Assembly: GCA_024516155.1 (NCBI GenBank)
Contig: JAJJXM010000075.1
Coordinates: 62,001 to 126,000 of the forward strand
Source of the DNA: Pyronema omphalodes
Taxonomy: Eukaryota > Ascomycota > Pezizomycetes > Pezizales > Pyronemataceae
DNA: 64,000 bases
Direction: 5' to 3'
The position numbers and the translations under genes were made by a program. Shown here piece by piece: positions 37,529 through 50,598 of this stretch. The notes below the pieces were generated by a model. The model did no database searches. It was not told the DNA's origin and saw nothing but the letters and a program-made list of their open reading frames with translations. Positions within the stretch are counted from its first letter, which is position 1; every line of letters begins with the position of its first letter.

Positions 37529-40500
37529 ATGGATCCCTTGAGCAGTTCTACGGCCGTTTCAGGCTTCGCTGCACTTTCAGGCCAGATTATTTCGACATTG
37601 ACAGGCTACGTTGATAGTGATCAATCTATCCCGGACGATGTTCAAAGCCTTCTTAAAGAAGTCAAGGTCTTTTGCCAGATTCTTGAAGATTTTGGCGGGT
37701 TCCTACGGACGGATGATCTTCAAGGACGGATATTCGAAGACTCTTCTGTGCTTCGTAAAGCAATCGAAGTTTGTGAATACCAGCTGAAAGAGCTTCATGG
37801 AAAACTAGCAGATATTTCGGAAGCCTTTTCGGGGACTATGAATTCGACAGCATTAGTTGCTCGCATGAAGTGGCCACTCGACGAGGACGAGCTGCAGAAA
37901 ACTGTCGTTGGGCTACGCCGGTTGGCAAACATTTTTCAGTTCTGGATGACAATAAAAAATGAGTATGTTCATGCACATTAAAGTCTCCCTAAGACCACAC
38001 CGCTAATTGATACCAGTGATCTCATGTCAGGAACATTCCCGATCGTACAGTCGCAGCTTGACGATAATCAGCAAGAAATGGAGAAAATCGTAACCGTCAT
38101 GCGAAGCTTGTCGCTGTCGGTTCCTCCCGATTTGCAACAGCGAATGTCCGAGATACCAAAAATGAAGGCCCTGCTTTCGGAACTGGCTGAATTCAAAATG
38201 ACAGCAATTCAAACCATGCCCACCAACCTCAAATTGGCTTTCGCAAATACAATCACCAGGATCAGGAAACAGAAATCCGAAAGGTACCATAAGGCGTATG
38301 AGATTCTTAAGTGGATATTTCTCGCCCAACGCCCATTGACTGCCATGGAGTTACGCCATGCTCTTTCAGTTACGATTGATCATAGCGAAATGTTATCCGG
38401 TAAACTGTCGATAGCATACGATCAGACACTGGATTGGAACAAAGTCCCTTCAGAGGAATCACTGATGGATTGGGGTCTTGGCCTGGTTATCATCGATGAG
38501 GAGACTTCTACCATCCGACTAGTACACGCAGCTCTTCACGATTACTTGACAGTTTTATACGAGGAGGGCGAGATATTCTCTAACGGGCATACCGAAATAG
38601 CCCATACGTGCTTACAATACATGATGTTCCATGACTATGAAGACGCAATAGACGCGGCAACACCAAAAGTAACTCAGGATATCATACATCGACGGCGGAT
38701 GAGGTTCTGTTTTCTCGACTATGCTACCAATAATATCGGGCACCACCTGTCCGATACAGTTCCACACACATCCGATATGATCCGCGCATTGTTTCCGGAC
38801 ACATTAGATCTCCGTCGCATTTCCACAGGCCTTCGCTCAATATTTCTGTATACGTTTTATGGATGGCACGAAAAGTATACGTGTTCCGAACATGAATACG
38901 ATTCTGCAATGCAAATTCATCTGCGCTTGCAGTTTGCCATCAGCTGTCGGTTAGAAAACGTTTTCTTCGATTTCCTGGATGAATTTCACCAAGGATTGGA
39001 CTTGAATACCAAATCGGGCAGCAGTACAATGTTGTTGCAAGCATGCCGCGTTGGTCAGGCCAGGATCGTGCGTATTCTATTGGAGAGCATAGTGGAAATC
39101 AACGTTAGGGACAGTAATGGAATACCCGCATTGTCATGGGCATCCGAAAAAGGCCACAAGTCGATTGTCGAGCTACTCCTACAGGCAGAAGGTATCGATG
39201 TCAATTTGAAAGATAGTTTTGGCAGAACTGCATTGTCATGGGCTTCCGAAAACGGCCATGAGTCAGTTGTGAAGCTCTTTCTGAAGGCAGAGGGTATTGA
39301 CGTTAATACCAAGGACAATCACGGCTTGACTTCATTGTCACGCGCATCCATGAAAGGTCATGAGTCGGTAGTGAAGCTACTCCTACAGGCAGAAGGTATC
39401 AATATCAATTTGAAGGACCGCTCCAGCCGAACTGCATTGTCTCGGGCCTCTGCGAACGGTCATGAGGCAGTTGTAACCCAGTTGCTACAGGCAGAAGGTA
39501 TCGATGTCAATTCGAAGGACTGCTCCGGCCGAAGTGCACTGTCATATGCAGTCGAAAACAGTCACGAGAGAACTGCAAAGCTGCTCCAGCAGGCAGAACG
39601 TATCGATAGCCCAACCGCACCGCCAGATGTATTCGATAATGGTCACCGGTCGATTGCCACACTTCCAATACAGACAGAAACTTCGAGTATTAATTCAAAA
39701 GATGATAAAGGCTCAGCAGCGTTGATACAAGCATGTTTGGAAGGTCAAGTTTCAGTTGTAAAGGCCCTCCTGCTGGCAAAAGATATGTCCATCAATTCGA
39801 AAGATGATAACGGCCTGACCGCATTGTCATGGGCATCCATGAAAGGCCACAAGTCGGTTGTAAAGCTACTCCTGCAGGCAAAAGATATCAATATCAATTC
39901 GAAGGACAATCACGGCGGGACTCCACTGTCACGAGCATCCTACAACGGCCACAAATCGGTCGTGAAGCTACTCCTACAGGCGGAAGATATCGATGTCAAT
40001 TCAAGGGACAATGACGGTATGACCGCGTTTTTACGGGCCTCCTTAGCCAGTCACGAAGATGTTGTAAGGCTGCTCCTACAGGTAAAAGATATCGATATCA
40101 ATTCGAAGGACAATGACGGCCTTACTGCGTTATCACGGGCATGCTTAGACGGTGACGAGTCGCTTGTAAAGCTGCTCCTAAGGGTCGAATGTATCGACAT
40201 CAATTCAAAGGACAAGTATGGTTTGACTGCGTTATCCTGGGCATCCGAAAACGGCCACGAGTCGGTTGCGAAGATACTCCTACAGGCAGAAGATATCGAT
40301 ATCAATATCAAGGACAATCTCGGGCGGACTGCGTTGTTGCGGGCATCCTATAATGGCTATGGACCGGTTGTAAAGCTGCTCCTACAGGCAGAAGGTATCG
40401 ACATCAATTCAAAGGACAATGACGGCCTGACTGCATTGTCGCGAGCATCGTTAGACGGTCACGAGTTAATCGTAAAGCTACTGCTGCAGGCTGAAGGTAT

Positions 40501-40702
40501 CGACGTCAATTCAAAGAACAATAAAGGTCTCACCGCGCTGTCACTGGCATCCACCAACAAGCACGAATCGATTGTAAAGCTTCTCAATGCCGCTGGAGCT
40601 ATTTCCAAGCGCGAACCTTCAATTGTGGGAGTTCATTTTCGCCCAAAATATCGACTGCGAAGTAAATGGTATAATCAATCCGTTCACCATGGGCCCGAAT
40701 GA
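37529..40702 (+). CDS. NACHT-less STAND paralogue C: Helo-like N domain, winged-helix region, ankyrin repeats (1039 aa)
   Basis: Exons 37529-37962 and 38017-40702 (3120 nt). Intron 1 is at the same position and phase as in genes A and B. The N domain (MDPLSSSTAVSGFAALSGQ..., about 1-144) and linker (MSGTFPIVQSQLDDNQQE...) align to A/B up to FKMTAIQT. The sequence then jumps straight to MPTNLKLAFANTITR, equal to A residue 529 onward. About 314 residues equivalent to A 215-528 are absent, including RLDGTGEW, Walker A, Walker B and introns 2-4. The winged-helix-like region (WIFLAQRPLTAMELRHALS) and about 15 ankyrin repeats, one degenerate (around 39600-39700), are retained. The tail is unrelated to A/B. 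The frame is fully open, so it is probably a real gene acting without nucleotide switching. An in-frame ATG lies 22 codons upstream; MDPL was chosen by paralogy. Confidence 0.88.
39085..40590 (+). repeat. 102-bp ankyrin-coding array of gene C (~15 units)
   Basis: Units of 34 codons, more diverged from each other than those in gene B. One degenerate unit breaks the periodicity (about 39590-39690, IDSPTAPPDVFDNGHRSIAT). This suggests an older, less homogenised array. Confidence 0.85.
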
Positions 40703-43700
40703 CTTCAGAGGGTGGAATACGTGTTTAGGAGCGTTCATATCGATCATTTCCATGTCCAACACTCGCCAAGCAATCATACATATTCAAGTTTTCAAATGAA
40801 TGTCTTTGATGGTATGATAGTAGTACTTGGTAAGGTCGAATTGGGCACGGGGTGAGTGGAGGAATATTTCGTTTTGATTGGCATAGTATCGATTGGTATT
40901 GCTTTAATTGGTGGATGAAGAGTTCTTTCTTTCTGCGGCTGTAATGAATATTTTGTTATTTTCCGTTTTGACCTCCCTTTTTGGCTGCGATTAATTTTCC
41001 GGTTTTGTTTTCTTTTTTGCACATTGTTTGTTTTTTTCATTTTAATCATATAACGATAGAGGACTTTAAGGACGATGAGGGGCAGTTTTTTGCTACATAC
41101 TTTATTTAATTATTTTAATACTCTGACCGGGGCCTCAAAGGACCATGTAGGACACAAAGAAAAGGCTCAAATCCCATCGTCATGGCCGAAGCCACCTGAT
41201 AAGACCTTCTAACACCCTACACCTATAGCCGTCTGATGAATGAAAAGAGAAAAATACATTCTTTTGAAGCTCGGACGTCGACTGCAACGCTGTACGGAGT
41301 GATATTTTGTGAAATACAATATTAGCAAAGCCACCCGAATGACTTTTATGCCAAAATCAGTGAATGGGAGCGGCTCAAATAGTTTAGTGGTACTGGTCTC
41401 TACATCTTGATATAGCAATAGAATCCCCGCAAGTACATAATGTCAAGAGCCCATAGGTGTTGTTTGGTTGGCAGCGTTTGTCTTCAACGGAGGTTGTTCC
41501 GGCGGCGGCGGTTAACCTAACTGGTAGCGCTTAACCAATCTATGCTTTTGTGAATATTCACGAGTATTGTTGAGTCTGGCAAAAGTGGGGTTTGGATGAT
41601 TATGGGGGCTTACTGGCTAGATGTGATCCCGATAACTGGATCTGGATTTCTCATGTTCGGCTGCCTCTATAGGTACTACAGGTCACTGTCAGCACATGAT
41701 TAAACCAATAGATAGATAAATAAGTACTCAAAGACCTTGTGTACTACTGTCTGGCCATCTTCAGTCCTCTACATTATGGACAAATACAGCTGTTCAAAAT
41801 TAATCGTGCTCCTGATGCACACCACATGACCATCATCTTCCAGTCTTCGTCGTGACTATTCTCGCCCCTATTCACATATGGACACAAAATTAGCGCAAGT
41901 CTTTCATCTCTATCTTTTTCTGCACAATGAGGGCACCTTCTCTGGCATCTCTCGATCCACCGGCCGGCACCCTAGCATCCGCATGCCATTTTATAAGCAG
42001 ACCACCTTCTGGGACTGTATTTGAAATGAAACGGTCAATTATATCTAATACAATGAGAGCAATGATTCTCACGCATTATTAATTCTATATAGTGTAATCG
42101 AGATTAAGAACATGACGCCAGATTAACACGCACGTGCGTCAAATCCGGCATACGCCCTGATGCCATGGTTTCCTAATATCGTTGAACCCTATCCAACGTT
42201 TTTCCGCCATACTACTTGATAATTTCATGTCATTCTTCCCCGCAACGATACCTGATGATGTTGTTCCCAGTGTAAACCTCAAAATGCACCAGCAGAGAGA
42301 GAATCCCTAATAAATGCTATGACTAAATATTCTGGAATTACAAATGATGACCGTACCAAATACCGGTGGGTTATGGTTTAGAACAAGACAATATTTTTTG
42401 ATAGACTGATACCTTCTGTACTAATTCATTATCCATAACTACAGTCTTTCTTTGAACAGCTGCCATATTGGAATGCTCCAGGATGACTTTATACGCCAAT
42501 ATTTTAATGGGACGCTCACATTAGCATAAAAATGCGTATTGAAAGATCCAAAAGTCTTCGATACATAGACAACGGAATCTCTCGGCATGGTCTCTATTCT
42601 TTGAGGAATCTACGCACAGAAAAATTGAGGAAACTGCGCTTCTCCGGCAACGTATAGAATGTGGTTTGAATCAATGTATTACCTTATCTGAAGCTTACCC
42701 AATAGATAGTACTCTCTTGCTGTCCATAAACAACAGGGGTTGAATTTATTGGCTCAGGCCTCATACGGATCTTAGTCTCTCATTTTGCAGCAAATAATTC
42801 GTAGCAATACCACACAACCCAGAGATCGAATCACTGTAAGCTTAACTAACCGCAACACTAAACCTAAGTCTAACACGAACCTAATTCCAATCCTGAAACT
42901 TATCCAATTTACACCGTAACGTTGCCAATTATGTAGTATCCTATAAACGGTTTCGCAGCTATGGTATGCTCTCTGTACTACGTAGCACGCGGAAACACGT
43001 GCAAAGTGGGGTCCTGTTTCACCTGGTTTATTATCAGGATTACAAAAGCTTCAAAATGCGAGAAACTTTGTATTTGAATCACAATAAATGTTTCAGATTA
43101 CTCAAACACTAAAGGTCATCGGAAATGGCCGCCCGTGATTTACCTGTCCTAAAGTGAATTGTCTTCCGTATGTTCGTATTTTCGCAGTCTGGAGCCAGGT
43201 CAACTGCCATCCCCCGATTACAGAATTCGTTTGCTAAATTTTTTATTGCTTGCCTCCTTAGTGGCTGGTTAGAATATTGGCCGGTCGCGTTTGGTATTCA
43301 CAGTTCCCGAATACCATGAATAAATATTCAGAGATTGCCCGAGTGATAGGGAAAGCGAATATCGGGATTAATGGTGGTGATATATACGCACGCCTCGTAT
43401 TATGCACCTTATAGTTATTCCTACCTGTAAACAATACCAGAGATGACGCAAATTATGCAATCCTTAATTCAATACTCCGGATGAACATCGAGATACAACA
43501 GCTATCAGTACTACTGAACCTCTGAGGTGAAGTAACTTTATCATAAAGGAATAAGTTCCGAACTAGATCGCCACTGCCTGTTCACAAAGACGGTTTGATA
43601 ACTTTCCCACCCTTTACCTTCATATCAGCATCACCAGAGCAGTAGTCCATCCCGCTTAGTGACAAATCTTCCAAAGTATCGTAGATGGACGTTTCATAAT

Positions 43701-44926
43701 TTCCTGGGCGGTATATCACAGGATAGATATTATTAATAGTCCCCACACGTCTTGAGGGCGATATCAGCATCCTACATTGGAAAAGTCAAGAAGAAGCAAA
43801 CAACAATTAAGTAAAACGAAATGGCAGGGATGAAATAGATGCCTCTGTTCAGGCAGGAATGATCACAACTACACAGATGCAAAAGTCATATCAACTGGTG
43901 GAGAAAATATGGATACGTGGTTTTGTTACATCGGGAGAGGAAAACAAGCACTGCTAACAGCCTCACAGAGCTTTACTCGGAGAGTGAATTGAGTACAGTG
44001 CACCCATATAATCTGGAGCGCGGCAACATAACAACCAGAATTCTAGAGGTTTCCGGGGTAAGAGTATGGTTTTGACCACCTTCTGATAGCCAAAGTTAAC
44101 CAAAATTATCGAGAAATATTTTGTGACTGATGAAGGGAAGTTGCCTTGGCATTTGCAGTTTGTATGAGGTGATAAAAGCCGGGTGCAGTGGCACAACAGG
44201 GTGTCGTACTTGATACCCTTCTACCTGAGTGCTTGAGGTACCTGACCTCATTGAAACATAACCAAGAGAATTCACTGACTGTACAGAATATGGACGCATA
44301 CATTAACCTTTGCAGGGCCCTCCATTCGGTCTCCCGCTAAATTCAACACGGCCGCTAATAAAATGGCCCCGCAGTTCCAGTTGTTCTAGTAATACAATTT
44401 TGGGTTCTTGATTTTTTTTTCGCATTACCTGGTTTAAGTGACTCTATGGACAGTCATAATCAAGAGTAACTTATATCCATTGCGCGTGCCCATGTGCTAT
44501 GTACTCGAATAGCTCCTGCGTATCATTTTCCGTGACTTCCAAGCGCTTACAACCTTGTCCGCGGCCACTAGCCCAAACAGCCGTGGGTATATCGCGCTAA
44601 AACCATCACATTCAAGCTAACTCGATGTAACACATAGTACCTCCGGAAACGGCGTTTAACCGAATAGTTGCTTCCTCTCTGGGAAGTGGGAGTGCGCGGA
44701 TCGCATAAATCGCCCCATATACGCCCATCACAAGTTTACACGTCCACGAAGCTTGAAAACAGACCGAATCAGCATCCTCAGTTTCACAGGGATGCTATGC
44801 AGTCATATTCCGAATGTCCCCGCATGGAAATAAGCGAGAACGGATATAAGATGAGCTGAATGGCCTCATTACGTCTATCCAACATAGTTCTCTCCCCAAG
44901 TTTAAGCACGACATATTCCGAAAATC
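40703..44926. other. 4.2-kb gene-poor region
   Basis: No supported gene. All frames are broken by frequent stops. It contains dispersed repeat copy 3 (41095-41230). The 62-codon frame at 43582-43770 (minus) was considered and not called. Confidence 0.5.
41095..41230. repeat. Dispersed repeat copy 3
   Basis: A T-rich head is followed by GGGGCCTCAAAGGACCATGT, ACACAAAGAAAAGG and CATGGCCGAAGCCACCTGAT. It is homologous along its length to 33845-34015. Confidence 0.5.
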
Positions 44927-46141
44927 ATGGCAGCTACCGGCACTTCTATCGAAGTTGACCCTTCTATGGTATGTTACATTAGTTTGTGGGCTTCATATTC
45001 TACTCTCTGCTTGAAATGGCATATTTCGGATGGTTAATGGGGTTCCGGAGTAGTTGGGCAAAGATGGCGAATTTTCAGACTATGCAACCTCCGGCTATGA
45101 CACCAGCACACAGAGTTTGAGTTCCTCGATCAACGCCTACGTCTTTGAGAATGGGCGTCGATACCATTCGTACTTTGGAGTCGATAAGAACATGCAACCT
45201 ACAGACGAGATTGAGCAAGATCGGTAATTCGCGGAACGCGTCGGAGACTTTACCAAGTACCAAATCTAATTTCTGACATTTCTACTAGTCTGGACATGCA
45301 TCACGAGATTCTCCTCCTCCTCTTACAACGCAAACTCCACCGCTCTCCCCTTAAAGACCCACAACGCATTCTTGATGTCGGAACCGGCACCGGAATCTGG
45401 GCCATTGACATGGCTGACCAGTACCCGGAAGCGGAGGTTATCGGAATTGACTTGTCGCCAATCCAGCCCGTCTGGGTTCCTCCCAACTGTAGATTCGAAG
45501 TTGATGATGCCGAGAAGGAGTGGACTTTTAGGGAAAACTACTTCGATCTAATCCACATTAGAAACATCACCCAAGGAATCGACGACTGGTCAAAAGTCAT
45601 GGCGAGTGCCTTCAGATGCGCAAAGCCGGGAAGCTATGTTGAGTTGAACGAAATCGGACTCAGTCTGTTTTCTGATGATGGAACTTTGAAGCCGGATAAC
45701 CCCATGTTGGTTTGGTTTAGTTTGGCAGAAGAGGCGTTGACAAAGATTGGTAGACCGAATGTCACCAAAGAGCTACTTTCTCAGAGGTTGACCGATGCCG
45801 GATTTGTTGATATCAAGATGAGCGAGCACAAGCAGCCATTCGGGCCGTGGCCGAAGAATCAGCCATTGAAGACTATCGGCAACATGATGTTGCTCAACGG
45901 AGAGTCGGCTTTTCACGCGTACGGAATGGCCATGTTTACTAGGATTCTGAAAATGGAGAATGAGGAGGCAGATAAGATTTGCAAGGCAGCCCACAAGGCT
46001 ATGTACAACAAGAATACTCACTCGTATAACAAAGTGTAAGGATATATGCTCCACTTCAAACTTTTTTTGTTATCGACGCTAATGTTTCCCTGCAGTTACG
46101 TTGTGTACGGACGGAAACCGTTGCCGGATGAGGTTGCTTGA
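44927..46141 (+). CDS. LaeA-like SAM-dependent methyltransferase (334 aa, 4 exons)
   Basis: Exons 44927-44968, 45054-45223, 45289-46035, 46096-46141 (1005 nt). Class I methyltransferase fold: motif I ILDVGTGTGIWAIDMADQYP (98-117), then the acidic strand-2 end VIGIDLSPIQPVWVPPNCRF. The WVPPNCxF signature and the N-terminal NGRRYHSYF element are shared by LaeA-type and related fungal methyltransferases. Many such proteins are either regulators of secondary metabolism or small-molecule/protein methyltransferases of unknown substrate. It lies beside a P450 (convergent, 365 bp gap) and near a second one, suggesting a metabolic locus. True LaeA is usually nuclear and has an extended N-terminus, so I do not call this the global regulator itself. 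The short last exon (VYVVYGRKPLPDEVA) is supported by a GT-AG junction and the family ending. Confidence 0.88.
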
Positions 46142-46506
46142 AAGTACAGGGTATCTGAGGACGTTTGGAGGATAAATGATATGGGTCGATCATAAGGCAA
46201 TTGAATTTAATAACTTTTTATTCCCGATCGCTTAAATGCACGATGATATCCGTGACGATCGCGCTAGTTATTTTGACTTAAATTTCATTACGTGAACCAT
46301 GCACTCAACTTGAGCATGAAACTGCGTACTTCCCCTGTCGAAATTTACATGCACTGCCTGCGTAGCGGTATCAAATGTGACCAATGCTCGCTATGGGCTG
46401 TTGCGTCACACGCTCCGAGTGATATTGGATGACTATAGACTATAGGATTCATCTGATGAATTTCAACACGAAAACAATCTAACATACAACATACAACTAA
46501 AACAAA
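46142..46506. other. Convergent intergenic gap
   Basis: 365 bp between the 3' ends of the methyltransferase and the P450. No coding signal. Confidence 0.5.
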
Positions 46507-48169
46507 TTACAAAGTATCCTGGCGAGCCCTAAACTCAATAAACGCACTGGCATCGACCGTGTTTGTAAATCCCCAGTGCAAGTCCGCGGGACGCTTATTG
46601 TCCTTGATCCGAATATCGTACCTGAAAATTATCTCCGCAAGAATCATCTTGATCTCCGCTGCTGCAAAAAATCGACCAGGACATGCATGTCTTCCTAATC
46701 CCCAATGATAGGTGCTGGTACTGGTGAAAACATGCTTGTTAGGGTCCTCTTCGCGTAGCCTTAAGAACCGGTAAGCATCAAACTCCTCTGGGTTCTCGAA
46801 AATCTCCGGATCGAGACTAGCTGCCCCTGATGTAACTCCAATAATTGTGGCACCGTAGGGGATATGTACCCCATTCGAGAAAGTGAAGCCTTTGGACCCG
46901 ACAACTTTTCGGCTCATGGTCACTGCGGATGTCAGTTAAGCTCAAAGCTTAGGGTCATGTGGGTAGCAAACTATTTCCAAGTGGGCTCAGTCTTTGGGAC
47001 TCCTTCAAGAACGAATCAAGCAAGTCAAGTCTTCGAACACCGTTCTGAGTAAAACCGCCCCCCTCTTTCAGCACACTTTCTATCTCGTCTCGTAGTGGCT
47101 TTATGTATTCGGGTCGACTGGCCAAATCATAAAGAGCTTTGGTTACAGTCATCGAAGTGGTATGAATACTGGCCATGCTAAGTTGAAGAAGCATTTGCGC
47201 AAAAATATCGATTTTTCTTTCCTCTTCGGGCGAGGAGTCAATCAACCACTGCATCATGTCATCTCCAGGTGGAACAGTTCCTGCTAGACGGGCTTCGACA
47301 AGAGGTCCAATAAGACGGCGGGCCTTCATGCGGTGTTGTTTGGTGCGACTAAGTTCGGGTGAGAGGCGCGCAGTGATGGGAAGGAGGAATTTCGGCAACA
47401 TTTTCTGACGAAGTTTCTGGACTCCTGAAAATACGTCGACGGTGTAGTTAATTGCGCAGTCCAGCCAGTCCGGATTGCGGTTTTCGGGGTTTCCTATGAA
47501 GACGACACCGGATACTACGGCGACAATTTGGAGCAAGATGGGATGAATCCGGAATTTGGTCCACTCTATTTAAGGTTAGTGACAAGTATTTGGTACAATA
47601 TAGAAAGGAAGTATTAACCTTTGCACTCGCCAAAATTTTTATCAAATGACCACTTGATTTCGTTAGCCATCGCAGGGATTAATCGGCCATGGTTTTTGGT
47701 TAAGTCCAGTCTAATACATTTCACGGCAGTATCGGACTGCTGAATTCCGGTATACTTTGGCATCAAGGTATCTTGTGTAGTGGCTCTAAAGCTAAGTATG
47801 TCACTTGGTGTATTCCTCATCTCCATGGCCATATCGGGCGGGACCATGGCCTGGAATGACCCGCTATCTGTGATGATCTTGAAAGCCCCATTCTGGTATT
47901 ATAGATGATTATGTCAGTATTTCTAAAAGAAATTCTAAGCATGATTCACTAACCTTCTTATATCCTTCCTTCATCAAGGATATATTATCAAAAAGAAACC
48001 GTTCCCTCGCCTTCTTATATCCTCCCTCAAAGCCGACGCTAGGAAGATTTTTGAGCTTGTCGAACCCGTTGATGTAAGTGAATAGGCGATTCAGAGCTGT
48101 GATGATAATGCACACCACCACCGCTGAAATAGCGGTATTGTTAGTTGAGAGGTATTCGATGAGAGTCAT
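46507..48169 (-). CDS. Cytochrome P450, ent-kaurene-oxidase-like group (499 aa, 4 exons)
   Basis: Exons on minus: 48169-47954, 47892-47619, 47565-46972, 46922-46507 (1500 nt). N-terminal membrane anchor (AISAVVVCIIITALNRLF). The I-helix reads ASIHTTSMT rather than AGxDT, as in the fungal group with ent-kaurene oxidase and LovA-like enzymes. The ExxR is in FLKESQRLSPLG. The haem loop is WGLGRHACPGRFFA with Cys442 as thiolate ligand; its first position is Trp instead of the usual Phe. The donor of the last intron was chosen to give NMTMSRKVV and keeps frame. It is an ER-bound monooxygenase needing P450 reductase; the substrate is unknown. Neighbours suggest a secondary-metabolite role. Confidence 0.9.
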
Positions 48170-50598
48170 CGTCGTCGGTGGGGTACTTGGTTTTCCAGGA
48201 GGGCCTTGGACGTCGAGGCATAACTTCTTTTATACCCATTTAATTCAGGCGGATCAAGAAAACTCCGAGATCCAATCTCGATTGCATGGCTCCAGAGGTG
48301 CATCGAGCCGGTCATGCTAATCTGACAGATATTTTCCCTTACCAGGCATCGACCAATACTTAGCCGCGTGTCATTTGTACAGTGCAACGCCATTCGAATG
48401 CGAAGAAATCTCGAATCTATGGTAATTATCAGGACTTCAAGTACCCTTGCAATACAGATGGCGGTTTTTCTTCGTATTCGAATTCGCGCACAGTCCTGCC
48501 ATCGTGATCGTTTACTAGTGGCTATGCACGCCGGTCGATCTCCCGAAAGTCTTCATATGTATTCAAAACGGCCTGAAGAGAGGAATTTCTCCGCAGCGGT
48601 TAATCTAGTACCCCGGAATCATCTTTGCTATGGATATACTATGCAATTCACTTATCTTGACAGGATATTAGTGAGTCTTGAACCGACATATTAGTGCTCG
48701 TATTCGCACTTCGTTTCCACCACAGCTTTTTCGAGGGGTTGATGATATGTGAGACGCCAAAGCCAGGTTCGCAGCTTTCTCTGATGTATGCGTTGGCCAC
48801 CAATGACTTTGTGGAGAAGTGCACGTCCACAGTGAACAGTACAGAACATACTCTAGATAACAGTTAAGCCACAATGGCACAGCCGGCGAAGGAGTTAGTG
48901 TCCAATCAGCTGAAACCAGCTATCGTGTCGGTAACTACGTCGCTTAATGGCGTGGCGAAGCTTAATGCCATCGGACTTCCAGAATACAGGTATATACCTG
49001 CGCTCTTCCTTCAGTAATCTCTGGCCATTATACAGGAGCGCCGTACAATGTGCCCGGATAGAGCAATATCCGGTTGCTACAAAGTAATTTTCAAATTGGC
49101 CTGGAGATTTTTCCATCCAATAGGCAAGCTGTATGTGCTGACGATGTGATATCTAAATTAGGTTACTCGATTGCGAAGTTCTGGAACGGACTTGACATAA
49201 AATTTACGTATTAACGAATGAAAGATGAACAGATGATAGGTGCCTTGTGAAGATTCTCAAGATGATTATTATTTCTTAAATATGCAGCGATGTTGAAAAC
49301 ATTCCTCGTGAGAAGACACGACATGCAGTGTAGGATTACTGCATAGGGCTTACGCTTTCGTATTTTTCAGGGATAATGGACGAGCTGGCACAGACTGCCA
49401 TTGTCGTCATTATTTTTACATAACTCCTGGGGCAGAAGCAATATCAGAACGTAGATTAGTGAGTCTTATGATTTTCATAGGTACATAATATAAAACGTCA
49501 CATAGCAGCTCCGATTCTGTGTTACATTCTCGGGAAATTGCACTTCCGTGGATTTGTTACACAGTCAATTCGGTAGCATAAAGATACCGTGAAATACCAG
49601 AACGAGCTTGGCCAGGTATCCAAAAATGTCTGTGGTTAAACGAGACGTTATCAGTTAATGGTAATACCTGTTATGTCGTGAAACTCGGGTGGAGGCGGCC
49701 GTTTAGTGGCAGCAATGTGGCGTTGATTTCCGGCTTTTATTTCTTGGCTGATCGAACCGTCGAAGGAATTCTTCTTAATCCGAGATAATTGGACTGCTTC
49801 GGCTCGTTTTAATTATTGGGTATGGAAGTGGGCAGCGGCTCTTGCTGTATGTGCTCGGATCCATGCTCCACGTTCAGTGTGCACCCGATAACCCACGTGG
49901 AAGTCAGTAGTTATTAGTATTGAGTGCTTTTTGGTAAATTCTGATACATAATTACTCATTGGTTTCCCATATGCGGCATTAGATGTCCTTTCAAATCTTG
50001 GCACTTTACATTCTAAGACCCCGCACAGGTGCGAAGGTTACGACTTCGTGGTCGGACCCAGAACGTTAATCAAAGACACTCAAGCTCTGCAAGCCCAGAG
50101 TCACCATTAAGGTTTTGCGGGGTAATGATACGAGATTGGATGCCAATCAATTTCTACGTTGCGGGGTGGTCTTGGATAGATAGCTGTGCCAGTTATTAGA
50201 TGCACATTGTGTTGTCTGGACTCTGTACTGATCTCAACTGCATACAGCGGATTAGGAAATATATTGCAACGGTCTACCCTTGATATCACGGGACAATAGT
50301 GATTCCAACCTAAGTTGATACATGTGTGCAGCAATGATACATCAATGTACGATGACCTTAGCACTAATATATCAAGTTTTGCACTATGGATAAGTTAGTA
50401 ACAGGTAATGAAATGTATAGTGAGATACTGTGTCTCGTGAAGGGCCTCTCTTGGCACATTGAAATCATGACGCGGAAATCTGTGCATGGTTATTCTGAGT
50501 GCTGGAGCCATTGAGGCCATGGAAGAGCGTATTTATACATTAGCGAGTGGTAATACACTTTATATGATATAATGGTAAAATTAACTAACTGTGGTATA
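48170..50598. other. Intergenic, no gene seen
   Basis: 2.4 kb upstream of the P450. Short frames only, none with recognisable domains or plausible splice partners. Confidence 0.5.

Noticed and set aside
43582..43770. 62-codon frame on minus with protein-like composition
   Set aside because: No start/splice context, no recognised domain, and single short frame in a stop-rich region.
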